Below are positions 15,849 through 24,975 of a stretch of 64,000 nucleotides of DNA, in pieces. Every line of letters starts with the position of its first letter. Position 1 is the first letter of the stretch. The DNA is from Nanobdellota archaeon (lineage in GTDB: Archaea > Nanobdellota > Nanobdellia > Parvarchaeales > Parvarchaeaceae). The notes beneath the pieces were generated by a model that was not told where the DNA came from, made no database searches, and saw only the letters and a program-made list of their open reading frames with translations. The stretch is taken from assembly GCA_021818905.1 (NCBI GenBank), contig JAKASS010000002.1:1-64000 (forward strand). The letters are read 5' to 3'. A program made the translations under genes and the position numbers.

Positions 15849-17054
15849 TTATATTTCAGATTCTTTTATTTTGTTGTCCTTTTTCTCTCTTAGATCTCTT
15901 ATTGTTATTTCACCTTTCTCTAAATCCTTTTTGCCGACTATAACCGCGTATCTTATTTTCTTTGCGTTACAATATTCCAAGCCTTTTGACAAGGATACTT
16001 TATCTAATAAGATATCTGTCGCTAAACCCTTTTGTCTAAGCTTACCCACGATCTCTATCGCTTTATCTATCGAGTCTATATTCAATACACAATAACTTTC
16101 AGAGAAATCTTCTGTTGTGCTTGCCGTAACCATCTCCATAACGACATCAAAACCTATAGAACCACCAACTATTGGAAGGTCTGAATCGAATTTCTTGCTT
16201 AACTTATCGTATCTGCCGCCAGCTGCGAAAACTACCTTAGAATATTGCCCTTCGTTATATTCGAATTCAAATATTGTTCCGTCATAATAATCCTGTCCTC
16301 TTACTAACGAACGATCAAATGATACATTTTTTATTCCATACTCTTTTAGATAGCTAGTTACCTTTTCTATTTCTGCTACGCCGTCGCCCTTTGGCTCAGA
16401 TTTACCTTCTAAGTATAATTTTATCTTTTCCGCTTTATCAGAACCTATTAGCTCCGCTACTTTTTTAAACACGCCATCAATACCGACTTTGTCTTTCTTG
16501 TCTATCTCTCTTAATACTTGTATGCTGTCAATAGGCGCTACATTTAGCTCTTCTAAAATTGACTGGAGGACTTTTCTATTGCTTAAGCGTATGGTATAGC
16601 TCAAAAGTCCAAGTTTCTTAATTGCAAAGTCTATGCATGCTATTACTTCCGCGTCATATCTTAAATCAGAAGAACCGAATACGTCTATGTCGGCTTGTAT
16701 AAACTCCCGCCAACGTGCCTTTCTCGGATCCTCGTATCGCCAAACGTTTCCAATACTGTAAGCCTTTATTGGTTTCACAAGGGATTTATTCCCAGACACG
16801 ACTCTCAATTTAGAAATTGTGTGTTCTGGTCTAAGAGCTAACTTCTCTCCCTTCTTATCAGAAAAAGAATAAAGTTGTTCTTCGATACCTGGGCCGGACT
16901 TATTTGTAAAAAGTGAAAGATATTCGAATGAAGGCGTCTCTATTGGTTCAAATCCGAAGCATTTATAAGCTTCTCTTATTCTCTGCAATACGTCTTGCCG
17001 TAGAACGGCTTCTTTTTCAGTAAAGTCTCTAACTCCCTTTACACGTTCTGCCAT
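15849..17054 (-). CDS. hisS: histidyl-tRNA synthetase
   Basis: The protein (401 aa) is a class II synthetase. GVRDFTEKEAVLRQDVLQRI and IETPSFEYLSLF open motif 1. Motif 2 includes GNVWRYEDPRKARWREFIQ. The histidine-specific loop is LVRGQDYYDGTIFEFEY, and AAGGRYDKLSKKF leads to motif 3 (GGSIGFDVVMEM). A C-terminal anticodon-binding domain follows from about residue 315. It charges tRNA-His. The length is slightly short of typical HisRS (about 420 aa). The regulator gene upstream (17072-17449) is on the same strand with a 17-nt gap, so they may share a transcript. Confidence 0.95.
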   Translation of the reverse strand: MAERVKGVRDFTEKEAVLRQDVLQRIREAYKCFGFEPIETPSFEYLSLFTNKSGPGIEEQLYSFSDKKGEKLALRPEHTISKLRVVSGNKSLVKPIKAYSIGNVWRYEDPRKARWREFIQADIDVFGSSDLRYDAEVIACIDFAIKKLGLLSYTIRLSNRKVLQSILEELNVAPIDSIQVLREIDKKDKVGIDGVFKKVAELIGSDKAEKIKLYLEGKSEPKGDGVAEIEKVTSYLKEYGIKNVSFDRSLVRGQDYYDGTIFEFEYNEGQYSKVVFAAGGRYDKLSKKFDSDLPIVGGSIGFDVVMEMVTASTTEDFSESYCVLNIDSIDKAIEIVGKLRQKGLATDILLDKVSLSKGLEYCNAKKIRYAVIVGKKDLEKGEITIRDLREKKDNKIKESEI

Positions 17055-17071
17055 AAGTTTTTAATCCTCCT

Positions 17072-17449
17072 TTACAATTTATACTTCTCCAGTGTGGATT
17101 TATCATCCCTAAACCCATCTGCAACCACTTTTCCAAAACTGCTTAATTTAATCTTACGCCCACGGCCCTTCAATTGGCTCGTATCCAAAAGACTCATTCT
17201 CTTTAGAGAGTTAAAACACTGCCAGACGGCAGATTTAGAGCTACCAAACTTTTCAGAAAAAGCATATACAAATCTAGTAGAATTAAGTGCCGCTTTAATG
17301 CACCGAATTTCGGAAAGCATTAATCTCTGAGATTTGGAAAGGCGTTCTTTTGATATTTTTATTATTCCGTCTATAAGTTCACTTTTCTTTATGCCGTAAA
17401 AGCTGCGTTGAGCGCGAATTTTGGGATTCGCAGATGTCGACGGTAGCAA
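17072..17449 (-). CDS. small winged-helix-like putative regulator
   Basis: The protein (125 aa) is rich in basic residues and helices. Residues about 60-115 read as a winged helix: FVYAFSEKFGSSKSAVWQCF resembles a recognition helix, followed by LKRMSLLDTSQLKGRGRKIK as a wing. No enzyme motif or ligand-binding domain is seen, so DNA binding is inferred from pattern only. The only good start in frame is a TTG at 17449; upstream a stop is met at 17462-17464 and the next ATG is at residue 44. An inverted repeat (17451-17471) sits immediately before the start and could be its own operator. It precedes hisS. Confidence 0.6.
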   Translation of the reverse strand: MLPSTSANPKIRAQRSFYGIKKSELIDGIIKISKERLSKSQRLMLSEIRCIKAALNSTRFVYAFSEKFGSSKSAVWQCFNSLKRMSLLDTSQLKGRGRKIKLSSFGKVVADGFRDDKSTLEKYKL

Positions 17450-17450
17450 A

Positions 17451-17471
17451 GCTAAGTGCAGCTAACTTAGC
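17451..17471 (-). promoter_or_regulatory. 7-bp inverted repeat before the regulator gene
   Basis: GCTAAGT (17451-17457) and ACTTAGC (17465-17471) are perfect inverted repeats separated by 7 nt. They lie directly upstream of the TTG start of the winged-helix gene, close to the expected transcription start. This could be an operator for autoregulation or an mRNA hairpin that masks initiation. Confidence 0.45.
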
Positions 17472-17627
17472 GCCCTTACTATTTATTTTACCTAGTTCGA
17501 TATAATTTTTCGAAACCATAAGCTATTAATGACCCAGGCCAGTATATAAGTCTTTTGTACAAAAAAATCCGGACTAGTAACTAATTATACGATTTTCTCA
17601 AAATAAGGCAAATTTAAAACTAGATAA

Positions 17628-19184
17628 CTATCTAGAGCCGTCTGGATCAAGATACTCTATCTCTCTTCCATCACTTAACAGTAAAAGACCTTGTCCATCT
17701 TCGTTTATTGTTTCTAGATAAACCGGTCTCTTTACAAGTTTAGCTATCCTATGCATTGCCCTGTAAGTATTATCATTATTTAAGGTAACAAATGGAGCAA
17801 ACCTCTCTTTTACTTCCTCTAATTCCTCTTCCTTTTTCTCTTCATCGCTTGATTTTACATACCTATTTAGTAGGCTGAGGTCTTCTTTTAAAAGCACCCC
17901 CCTCATTCTTCCATATTTCGGAAGATAATTAAATCCTCCCGCCGGTACATAAATAGAAGGCAGGTAACTCTCACTTCTATGCAAAAGCTCAAATCTTAAT
18001 TCGTCTGGGTCATGAGATTCTGCAAACATTTGCAATATGTTAGGTAGCATATCCTCACGTTCCTCTTTGTCCATTTGCGTAGAGTAAATATTTTCAAGTG
18101 TATCTAAAGTTTCTTGAAGGTATTTTTCGAGAAAATCTTTTTTGGCGTAAGAAAATAGAAAGTTCCAATCGTCATCCATCTCAACGACCTGTAAAACTTT
18201 ATCTATGCCTTTACCTTCATCTTTTTTATAAGCTAGTTTTTCCTCTCTGGATAACATCTCGTATTCAAGTCCGTGTTTACCTTCGTTCCAGCGAGATTCT
18301 ACGTCCTTCAAAGCTCTCCAGCCCAAGGCGTAAGGCAATTGTGCCTCATTCAATGGGTCCGCAACGGATCTTAAGTGATCTATAAGTGTTAGGCCCAATT
18401 TAGGATCTTCCCTTCCGAGTTCTAACGCACATTTTTCTTCAACGAACGTGGCGAAACCTTCATGTATTATTTTTATTCTCGCCGTTTTCATTAATGAATA
18501 TATATCCCTTACAATGCCGAAGACTTCTCTTTGCCAGTCCGGCATATTTGCTTGTTCCATCATAAAGTCAAAGACGTTGTAGGTATTCTTCATCGGAACC
18601 GCCGTAGACTTTTCATAATAGGTCTCTTTCTCATCTGGTCTGAAATCTGGATAAAGGTCTATAAGTGAAGACAAAGTCTGAGCAGTATCGTAAACGTCGG
18701 CTACTTCTTTTGAACCAACTATTTCTTCTAGAGCTCTATACCTGCGCCTATAATAATTGTGTTTTGACAAATTTTGTGTTGACCCCTTTGCGACGAAATT
18801 GTTCTTTTGTACATGCAGGTGTCCATATACGTGTGATATTACACTAAGTATCTCGGCCTCTGTATCGCTTTTATTAAGATATACTATAGTCCTAGTTTTT
18901 TCAGTAATTTGGTCTGTCTGGGTATGCCCGACCATCTCATAAAGACTAGCATGGAGCCCAAGTAGTTCTCTTCTAGCACGTATGTACTCTTGTCCTGTGT
19001 ACCATGTAGGCAAAGGATCCTCATATAATGCTATCTCTTCAGCTAACGTATCGTTATCTACAAGTCTAAACTCTACGTCGTCGAAAGACAGTTTTAATTT
19101 TCCGGTGACAAAATCAGCCAGTTCTCTAGCTTTTTTCGTGTAGTGTTCATTCTCGAATGCACCATCTTTTACAACTATTTCCAT
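17628..19184 (-). CDS. SpoVR/YcgB family protein
   Basis: The protein (about 518 aa) matches the SpoVR family in length and in scattered motifs: YTGQEYIRARRELLGLHASL, SHVYGHLHVQKNNF, KIIHEGFATFVEE with the paired His/Glu suggestive of a metal site, NEAQLPYALGWRALKDVE, and the C-terminal LLLSDGREIEYLDPDG. The biochemical role is unknown; in Bacillus it affects spore cortex, and in enterobacteria the homologue YcgB goes with the YeaG/YeaH stress genes. Here it follows the YeaH-like gene. The ATG at 19184 is preferred, 2 nt past the YeaH stop; a TTG at 19190 overlaps that stop. It is the last gene of the PrkA module. Confidence 0.9.
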   Translation of the reverse strand: MEIVVKDGAFENEHYTKKARELADFVTGKLKLSFDDVEFRLVDNDTLAEEIALYEDPLPTWYTGQEYIRARRELLGLHASLYEMVGHTQTDQITEKTRTIVYLNKSDTEAEILSVISHVYGHLHVQKNNFVAKGSTQNLSKHNYYRRRYRALEEIVGSKEVADVYDTAQTLSSLIDLYPDFRPDEKETYYEKSTAVPMKNTYNVFDFMMEQANMPDWQREVFGIVRDIYSLMKTARIKIIHEGFATFVEEKCALELGREDPKLGLTLIDHLRSVADPLNEAQLPYALGWRALKDVESRWNEGKHGLEYEMLSREEKLAYKKDEGKGIDKVLQVVEMDDDWNFLFSYAKKDFLEKYLQETLDTLENIYSTQMDKEEREDMLPNILQMFAESHDPDELRFELLHRSESYLPSIYVPAGGFNYLPKYGRMRGVLLKEDLSLLNRYVKSSDEEKKEEELEEVKERFAPFVTLNNDNTYRAMHRIAKLVKRPVYLETINEDGQGLLLLSDGREIEYLDPDGSR

Positions 19185-19186
19185 TT

Positions 19187-20239
19187 TCAATCACCAAATA
19201 AAGCTTTAACAGCTTTTTTCACATTGTTCTCCGACATTTCATTTTCTACGTGTACTATTTTAACTTTTTTATTTTGCAAATCCTCTAACGCTCTCTTATA
19301 TGTTTCATCGTGTCCACCGACCTGCAAAAGCATTACTTTAGTTACTTTAGGCAGAAGACTTTCTAATTCTGATATGACTTCCGGTATATCTGTGCCTGGA
19401 GAGTTACTCTCTGCGTCGGTTATATGCAGAAAGTATACATCTTCAGATGAGTGGTCTATTTTTCTTGGGTAAAGTAATCTAGTATCATAAGGTGTTCCAT
19501 CTAACATCGCTGATACCATCTTATAGGACGAAGCGAACATAGTGCCATTTCCATTGCTGTCTTCCTTGAAAAAGTCTTCCTGCGATACTTCCTGTGCGTC
19601 TACTCCATGTAAACCATAGACCATAGTTACCTTTTCTTGATACATTTCTTGCAGACCTATCGCTATATACAATGAAACTTGATATGCAAGCTCTACACTA
19701 TCCATCATAGATGGACTTATGTCCCTTATTATGATAAAATGCGCACTCTGGTCTGGTATATACTTCTCTTCTACATTGTCGTATCGTAAATCCTCTTCTT
19801 TAACGTCGACCTTAAATCCGTGTTTCTTAAAATCTCCATTTAATATCTGTCTTTGCAACATTGCTTCGAGCGTTTCTTCCTGGTTTTCCTGATAGCCCCT
19901 TTCAGCTACCATGAAATCAAGCTTTACTCTATCTTTTTTACCTGGTTTAGTAAAATTAATTCCCCAATTTTTCTCTATTTTTATTACGTCTCCTCTTTTT
20001 ACACCGATATCTATCCCTGGATCTCCTACGCCACCCGGTTGATTTCCTGGTTGGCCGCTTCCTTCGCCGCCTTCATCATATCCATATGTTATTTGAGGAT
20101 TATATTTTATTGGCATTCTCTTTATTACCGGTTTTCCATTTACTATGTCGATAAGGTTTTCATAAGTTAGACCTAGGTCGTCCTCTTCCGTTACTTTATC
20201 TCGATATTTATCTCCTGCGTCACCAATTTCAGTTGTCAT
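19187..20239 (-). CDS. YeaH/YhbH family (DUF444) protein with von Willebrand-like domain
   Basis: The product (about 350 aa) matches the DUF444 family. It has an N-terminal Gly-rich linker (GYDEGGEGSGQPGNQPGG), then a VWA-like domain with the metal-ion site in IIRDISPSMMDSV, conserved TMFASSYKMVSAML, and HITDAESNSPGTDI. The start is set at the ATG at 20239, giving an 11-nt overlap with the kinase gene; the longer frame to 20305 would overlap it by 77 nt. YeaH acts with the kinase YeaG/PrkA in starvation and stress in bacteria, by an unknown mechanism. It sits between kinase 2 and SpoVR, the order seen in haloarchaea. Confidence 0.9.
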   Translation of the reverse strand: MTTEIGDAGDKYRDKVTEEDDLGLTYENLIDIVNGKPVIKRMPIKYNPQITYGYDEGGEGSGQPGNQPGGVGDPGIDIGVKRGDVIKIEKNWGINFTKPGKKDRVKLDFMVAERGYQENQEETLEAMLQRQILNGDFKKHGFKVDVKEEDLRYDNVEEKYIPDQSAHFIIIRDISPSMMDSVELAYQVSLYIAIGLQEMYQEKVTMVYGLHGVDAQEVSQEDFFKEDSNGNGTMFASSYKMVSAMLDGTPYDTRLLYPRKIDHSSEDVYFLHITDAESNSPGTDIPEVISELESLLPKVTKVMLLQVGGHDETYKRALEDLQNKKVKIVHVENEMSENNVKKAVKALFGD

Positions 20240-22142
20240 AAGTTGATATATTCCTGTGCTTGTATATTGAAAGGGCTTCCTTGAAGCAGCCGTCCCAATA
20301 ACCAAATTGTTTCTCCATTAACCCCTGTACAAATTTGTAAGTATCCGATTTCTTATCATAAAGCTCCTTATCTACTTTATCTTCTCTCGATATAAGAGAT
20401 TGCGAATTGTCGTGCCTATATACGAATTCTAAAAGTTGCATGATGTCTGTTCTAAAACCAGCTTCTATAGGTGCATACCTTTCTTTGTATTTCTTGTAGT
20501 TTTTCTTGAGCGCCTCGACATTTATGTACGTTGATATTGTAGGTATTATCATCTCTGGGTCTTCAAAAGTTTTCTTTTCTGTCTTATTTAGCTCTTCCCT
20601 ATCGAGAAAGTCTAAATAGTCTTCGAGAAGACTCAATGACTTTGCCAATTTTTCTGGATCATTACTATAAGATTTAAATTGATAAGACAGAATTGCATAA
20701 TCTATCTTTGTCATCACGTCGGCAGTAAGTACTCTAGACAGATAACTTTGCTTCTGGGTACTAATGCCGTTATGTGAATTTTCAGATACATAATGATTGA
20801 AATCAGAAAAGTTAAAAACATTTGGGTTCCTCGTGCCTAGCTGATTAGTAACTATCCTAGATGAGACTCCAGTCTGCCAGCCGCTTTTATATTCGCCATT
20901 TTGGAGGATGCTGTTTCTTATATTCTCATATGGATCTCCCTCTTCAAGAACTTTCAAAAGCGAATAAGTCATCTTATTATTTGTAAGTGCGCCAGTTTCG
21001 TACATATCTAAAAGTGAAACAATTGCATCGACTCTATCGACTGTATCTTCCCCCTCAGAATCATTCTGCGGTCCTACCCACCCTCCAAAAGCGGCTCTAT
21101 TTCTCCTGTCTGGTTCAGGCTTAGATTTAGATAACTTAAATGAGTCTATGTCTATCCTAGAAAGTACGTTTGCTAAAGCTAAGTATTTAAGTGCCTGAGG
21201 AAACATCTGTTTAATTGGAAAACTGAGGCTCTTGTATATGCTTTCTTCTTCAGAGTAAGACAGATTCCTCCTTACTTTTACAACAAGAAGCCTCTCTTTT
21301 AGTGGTCTTGAACCTTCTTCTTCCTTTGATTTTTCTTCAAAGAACTCTTCATTAGAATTCAATATGACCATCATATCAAGTGGAACTCTATTTCCATGCA
21401 TATCGGAAAGAGTATTATCATACAAGTTGACAAGGAACTGATAGGTCCTGGCGGAAACGCTAGCAAGGGTGCTTTTATCGGCACTCACGAGGAGAAACCC
21501 TCTGTTCGCGTTCTTTACGACAGTGTAAAATTTATCTGGCATGTACTCGTCATTTAACTGCATTGTTGCAGTCTGTGGAAATGTCCTTGTAAATTTAACC
21601 GAATCTACTGGGAATCCTTCTGAGCCTCTTTCCTTTGCTAGCAACTTTTCAAGATTCGTTGAACAAGTAGCACATATTTCTGGCCCCCTTCTGAAAGACC
21701 AAAGATGGGCATTTTTTGTTTCGAATGGCAGTGACGAACGCATTAAATTATAGCCGTTCTCTTTGTATGGACATTCTTTGCCGTCTATCTCTAATGTATA
21801 CAGCTTTTGCTGTGTACGTATCCTTTCATAATAAAGTCTTCGCATGCCTTCCACTATAGCGGTCTTTCCACTTCCACTCGGCCCTATCAAAAGAATCATC
21901 GGTACGTAACCCTGTTTAGATAAGAACGCTGCTTTAGCTACGGAGTCGACTATGTTCTGTTTTACTTCTCTCAGGCCTCTTATACCGTGGCTTAAATTGC
22001 TTATGCTAACGGTATCATACATTATTTCGCTGGCCGTTTTTTCTCTATTTAAGAACTCTAGTTGCTCACTGCTCTGTTGAGCAGATTGCTCATCAGTCTG
22101 AGCACCGGAAGCCAAGAATACCTCCAAGTCAGATTTATCCAT
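20229..22142 (-). CDS. PrkA-type AAA serine protein kinase, paralogue 2
   Basis: The 637-residue protein has an AAA ATPase core of PrkA/YeaG type. GLREVKQNIVDSVAKAA is followed by Walker A LLIGPSGSGKTAIVEGM near 84-100. The characteristic CPYKENGYNLM segment follows, then a CATC pair near 158 in GPEICATCSTNLEKLLA that could bind metal. DMMVILNSNEEFFEEK is the sensor-1 region. PrkA proteins carry an AAA domain and a C-terminal kinase-like domain; the phosphorylation targets are unknown. It overlaps the next gene (YeaH) by 11 nt and lies 37 nt from the larger paralogue upstream, so all four genes likely form one operon. Confidence 0.88.
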   Translation of the reverse strand: MDKSDLEVFLASGAQTDEQSAQQSSEQLEFLNREKTASEIMYDTVSISNLSHGIRGLREVKQNIVDSVAKAAFLSKQGYVPMILLIGPSGSGKTAIVEGMRRLYYERIRTQQKLYTLEIDGKECPYKENGYNLMRSSLPFETKNAHLWSFRRGPEICATCSTNLEKLLAKERGSEGFPVDSVKFTRTFPQTATMQLNDEYMPDKFYTVVKNANRGFLLVSADKSTLASVSARTYQFLVNLYDNTLSDMHGNRVPLDMMVILNSNEEFFEEKSKEEEGSRPLKERLLVVKVRRNLSYSEEESIYKSLSFPIKQMFPQALKYLALANVLSRIDIDSFKLSKSKPEPDRRNRAAFGGWVGPQNDSEGEDTVDRVDAIVSLLDMYETGALTNNKMTYSLLKVLEEGDPYENIRNSILQNGEYKSGWQTGVSSRIVTNQLGTRNPNVFNFSDFNHYVSENSHNGISTQKQSYLSRVLTADVMTKIDYAILSYQFKSYSNDPEKLAKSLSLLEDYLDFLDREELNKTEKKTFEDPEMIIPTISTYINVEALKKNYKKYKERYAPIEAGFRTDIMQLLEFVYRHDNSQSLISREDKVDKELYDKKSDTYKFVQGLMEKQFGYWDGCFKEALSIYKHRNISTYDN

Positions 22143-22179
22143 AGCGCGTACTATACCTCTCCATAGTAGATGACCTTAT

Positions 22180-24333
22180 CTAAGCCATTGCCCCAGCTTC
22201 TACCTGATAACCTTCGTAGATGTTAAGTGCTATCCTTGAGCAAACGTCGCAGTACCCCTTTTTCTTAAGGTCTTCTATTACACGGCTTTTTTCGTTGCTT
22301 ACCATGAAACCATCAGTTCCCTTTAGGATTTCAACTGCCGCAGCTGACATAGACGGATATTCGTCATTTAAATAATCCACTACGTAGCTTATCAGTTTCT
22401 GGTCTAGCGAAGTTTCCTTATAATCGGTTCTAAGGCGATCGTCCACGATAGATCTTATCGCGCCGCGCACGGCGTCCGCCTTTACGCCCGCTTTCTTTTC
22501 TAGCTCAAACACGGCTTCTTTATTAACCGAACGATATCTTCCGTCATCATCTTTGTATTTATCGGAGCCTTTGGTTAGGTAGTAGACCTGTCTCACATAG
22601 CTTGCGAGTTTTTCATCTACTGCTGCACTGCCCATGTATGCTGCCGTAACATCCCGAGAAACTTTCTTTCTGTATTCGTTCCACACGTCCTGAACTATAA
22701 GGTTACCGCCCTCGCCGTCTGTTGGAGTTATCTTGGTTCTAAGGCGCCCTCTCGTTTCCTCTGTAACATCACTCATCGTGTTAAGGAAATCCTCTAACGC
22801 GTGCGGTGTACTGTCATTGAATATGGCATCAAGGCATAATTGATGTTTTTCTCCATCCTTTAGCTTATCAGTTGCAGATTTTGCAAGTACAGTAAATTCC
22901 TTTGGTGAGCTGCTTATATGCCTGTAAGGCACGCCTAAAGTCATGCCTTCTTTTCTTTCGGTTATCGGTTTAGAGTTAGCTGCTCTAAGTATCTCTTCCA
23001 ACGTTATCTTCATCTGCAAATCTGGATGCGGAGCACCGTCGTGCATTTCAGCATTTACCTTAAGAGGAAGGTTAGTGTAGTTCTCTATCGAGGCTTCAAC
23101 GAAAAGAAGACTTAACATGTCCGTAAATCTTGGAGATAGGTGTATTTCAAGTTCTTTTTTGGCTCCAGTATATATTTCTTCAAGAGCCTTTTTCATATCG
23201 CTTCTTTTAGTCATATATGGAAATGGCACAACTTCAAGCCTACTCATAAGGTAAGATTTAATTTTAGCCTTAAGATTCGGCAATTCATCGAGGTTACCCG
23301 ATCCCATTGCTACGACGTCAAAAGATTCTTTATACGCCGGAGTAAATGTTACCCTGCGATCTTGTATAAAGTCAAGCGAAGTGTTTATGAATGACTCATC
23401 GGCCTTTAACATCTCACTCAAAACAAGCAAGCCCCCACTTGGAGATGGCATATTCTGCCCGCCCGCTATTCCATAAAGTAATGTTAATGGACTTGTATTA
23501 CTTGCCCCTAGTTTTGATAGGATGGCGTAATCTGTCTTTCCTCCAAATATTCCTTTAAAGTCCAGATCTTTGTTACTTTGAGAAACTGGCGGTTGTGATG
23601 CCACTATCATATCTTGTGGCGTACTTTTTTCTATAACGACCGTCTTTTCGAGGGCCTCGTATAACCTAGAAGGATCTTTCATGTGCTTTTCAAGAGCTTC
23701 CATCAAAACGCCCTTTACATGCTCGATTGTTGAGCTAGCCGCATCTTTATCCAAAGTTATGCGTCTCCAGTATTCAGTAGTTTTTTCGTTCACTTTACCA
23801 ACAAGTTCTTCAACTTTTGTAGCTCCTGGAACGCCATCTTCTCTCTTTAAGAAGAGATACAGAGAACTCTGCATGTTGTTGCCCAGCGACAGAAGTACCT
23901 TGTTGAGATCTCCAAATTGGTTCTTAACATCATTAGCAAATTTCTTTTGATCATCGTCGCTGTCGAAGAATTCTCTTAATTTCGGACTTACGAGCGTATC
24001 CATATATAATTTTGCTTTATAAATGGTTCCTTCTTCGGTAGCAGAATATCTGCGTAGTCCCTCCTCTACGTTCTTTACATATTCATTTTTACCGGAACCC
24101 GCAGGCCCTACCGCTATCCATATTTTTGCTCTTTCTGCCTTATTTTGCGAAGCGCCTTTTAGAAACAATCTAAATCTTTGTTCTTGTTCATCTAAGCCAT
24201 ATAGTTTCTTACCAGCGTCGCTGAATCGCAACCTTGATTCAAGAGTTCTCTGTGCTGAATTGAACAAAACTGAATTATGTTCTTCGGCATACCTCATGAA
24301 TTCATCTAAAGACATCCTTGTTTTCAAACTCAT
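22180..24333 (-). CDS. PrkA-type AAA serine protein kinase, paralogue 1
   Basis: The protein (717 aa) is the larger of two adjacent PrkA-like proteins. Walker A is IAVGPAGSGKNEYVKNVEEG near residues 71-90. GGLLVLSEMLKADESFINTS is the Walker B/sensor region, VVAMGSGNLDELPNLKAKI follows, and LMSRLEVVPFPYMTKRSDMK carries the arginine-finger region. The C-terminal 250 residues are helical and correspond to the PrkA kinase-like end, including a short CDVC motif near residue 702. A TATA-like box lies about 65 nt upstream. This is the first gene of the kinase-kinase-YeaH-SpoVR operon. A bona fide kinase activity has not been shown from sequence. Confidence 0.87.
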   Translation of the reverse strand: MSLKTRMSLDEFMRYAEEHNSVLFNSAQRTLESRLRFSDAGKKLYGLDEQEQRFRLFLKGASQNKAERAKIWIAVGPAGSGKNEYVKNVEEGLRRYSATEEGTIYKAKLYMDTLVSPKLREFFDSDDDQKKFANDVKNQFGDLNKVLLSLGNNMQSSLYLFLKREDGVPGATKVEELVGKVNEKTTEYWRRITLDKDAASSTIEHVKGVLMEALEKHMKDPSRLYEALEKTVVIEKSTPQDMIVASQPPVSQSNKDLDFKGIFGGKTDYAILSKLGASNTSPLTLLYGIAGGQNMPSPSGGLLVLSEMLKADESFINTSLDFIQDRRVTFTPAYKESFDVVAMGSGNLDELPNLKAKIKSYLMSRLEVVPFPYMTKRSDMKKALEEIYTGAKKELEIHLSPRFTDMLSLLFVEASIENYTNLPLKVNAEMHDGAPHPDLQMKITLEEILRAANSKPITERKEGMTLGVPYRHISSSPKEFTVLAKSATDKLKDGEKHQLCLDAIFNDSTPHALEDFLNTMSDVTEETRGRLRTKITPTDGEGGNLIVQDVWNEYRKKVSRDVTAAYMGSAAVDEKLASYVRQVYYLTKGSDKYKDDDGRYRSVNKEAVFELEKKAGVKADAVRGAIRSIVDDRLRTDYKETSLDQKLISYVVDYLNDEYPSMSAAAVEILKGTDGFMVSNEKSRVIEDLKKKGYCDVCSRIALNIYEGYQVEAGAMA

Positions 24334-24397
24334 ACCTTTACAACCTCCACACTTTTACTATCCACCCAATTTTACTAATATTTCTAATCTCTATCCA

Positions 24398-24405
24398 TTT
24401 AAATA
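24398..24405 (-). promoter_or_regulatory. TATA-like box for the PrkA operon
   Basis: The minus strand reads TATTTAAA, about 65-70 nt before the first kinase ATG. A transcript starting about 25 nt downstream would have a leader of roughly 40 nt, unlike the mostly leaderless genes nearby. Confidence 0.4.
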
Positions 24406-24508
24406 TGTTTCTTTATAAAAATTTCTAAAATTATAGTAAGAAAATTGCAATTTTTACAACTTAATCTGCATTTAAACTTTTATTTAAGTAGAAAGTAGCA
24501 AAAATTAT

Positions 24509-24952
24509 TTATAAATCTAACCGCATTTCTACTTCTCCAGTTTTAACGAAATCGCATTTTTCATAGAACGGAATATTATCTTGAGAACAATTTAATATTA
24601 TCTTATAACACTTGATTTTCTTTGCTTCTGACACTAAATAATTTACAAGGTCTTTTCCTACCCCTATTCCACGGTGATTGCTATCAGTCACAACATTTTC
24701 TATATGTGCGTAAGGTCTACCGCCATGAGAAAGATTAAGCTGGATAAGCAATGTTGCGCTACCTACTATCTTACCTGCATATTCGTAAACGGCTACGCGA
24801 TAGTCTTTATTCTTTAGCATCACTTTTAGAGTGTCTTTCAACGCTGACTTCGGCACTTTTTCGTCTTCTTCTTTCTTAGGGCTAAGCTGATATATTACAG
24901 ATAACAGCTCTTCAATATCAGAGAGTTCTGCTAGTCTAACGTTTCGTTGCAT
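24509..24952 (-). CDS. GNAT family N-acetyltransferase
   Basis: The protein (147 aa) is a typical GCN5-related acetyltransferase. RNVRLAELSDIEELLSVIYQ opens the fold, VGSATLLIQLNLSHGGRPYA forms the central strands, and the acetyl-CoA P-loop is in HRGIGVGKDLVNYLVSEAKK. The C-terminal strand/helix is IILNCSQDNIPFYEKCDFV. It moves an acetyl group from acetyl-CoA to an unknown amine acceptor. It lies 23 nt after the nucleotidyltransferase gene and could act in the same sugar pathway (for example acetylating an amino sugar), but glucosamine-phosphate acetyltransferase activity cannot be claimed from sequence. Confidence 0.88.
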   Translation of the reverse strand: MQRNVRLAELSDIEELLSVIYQLSPKKEEDEKVPKSALKDTLKVMLKNKDYRVAVYEYAGKIVGSATLLIQLNLSHGGRPYAHIENVVTDSNHRGIGVGKDLVNYLVSEAKKIKCYKIILNCSQDNIPFYEKCDFVKTGEVEMRLDL

Positions 24953-24975
24953 AAATTTATTAGTGACGGAATATC

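Noticed and set aside
17520-17627. Small RNA or terminator between the regulator and SpoVR genes
   Set aside because: A/T-rich with a TATA-like CTTATATAC on the minus strand, but no stable hairpin or known RNA could be supported.
20239-20305. Longer YeaH-like start at 20305
   Set aside because: It would overlap the kinase gene by 77 nt and adds residues that do not fit the family; the ATG at 20239 gives an 11-nt overlap.
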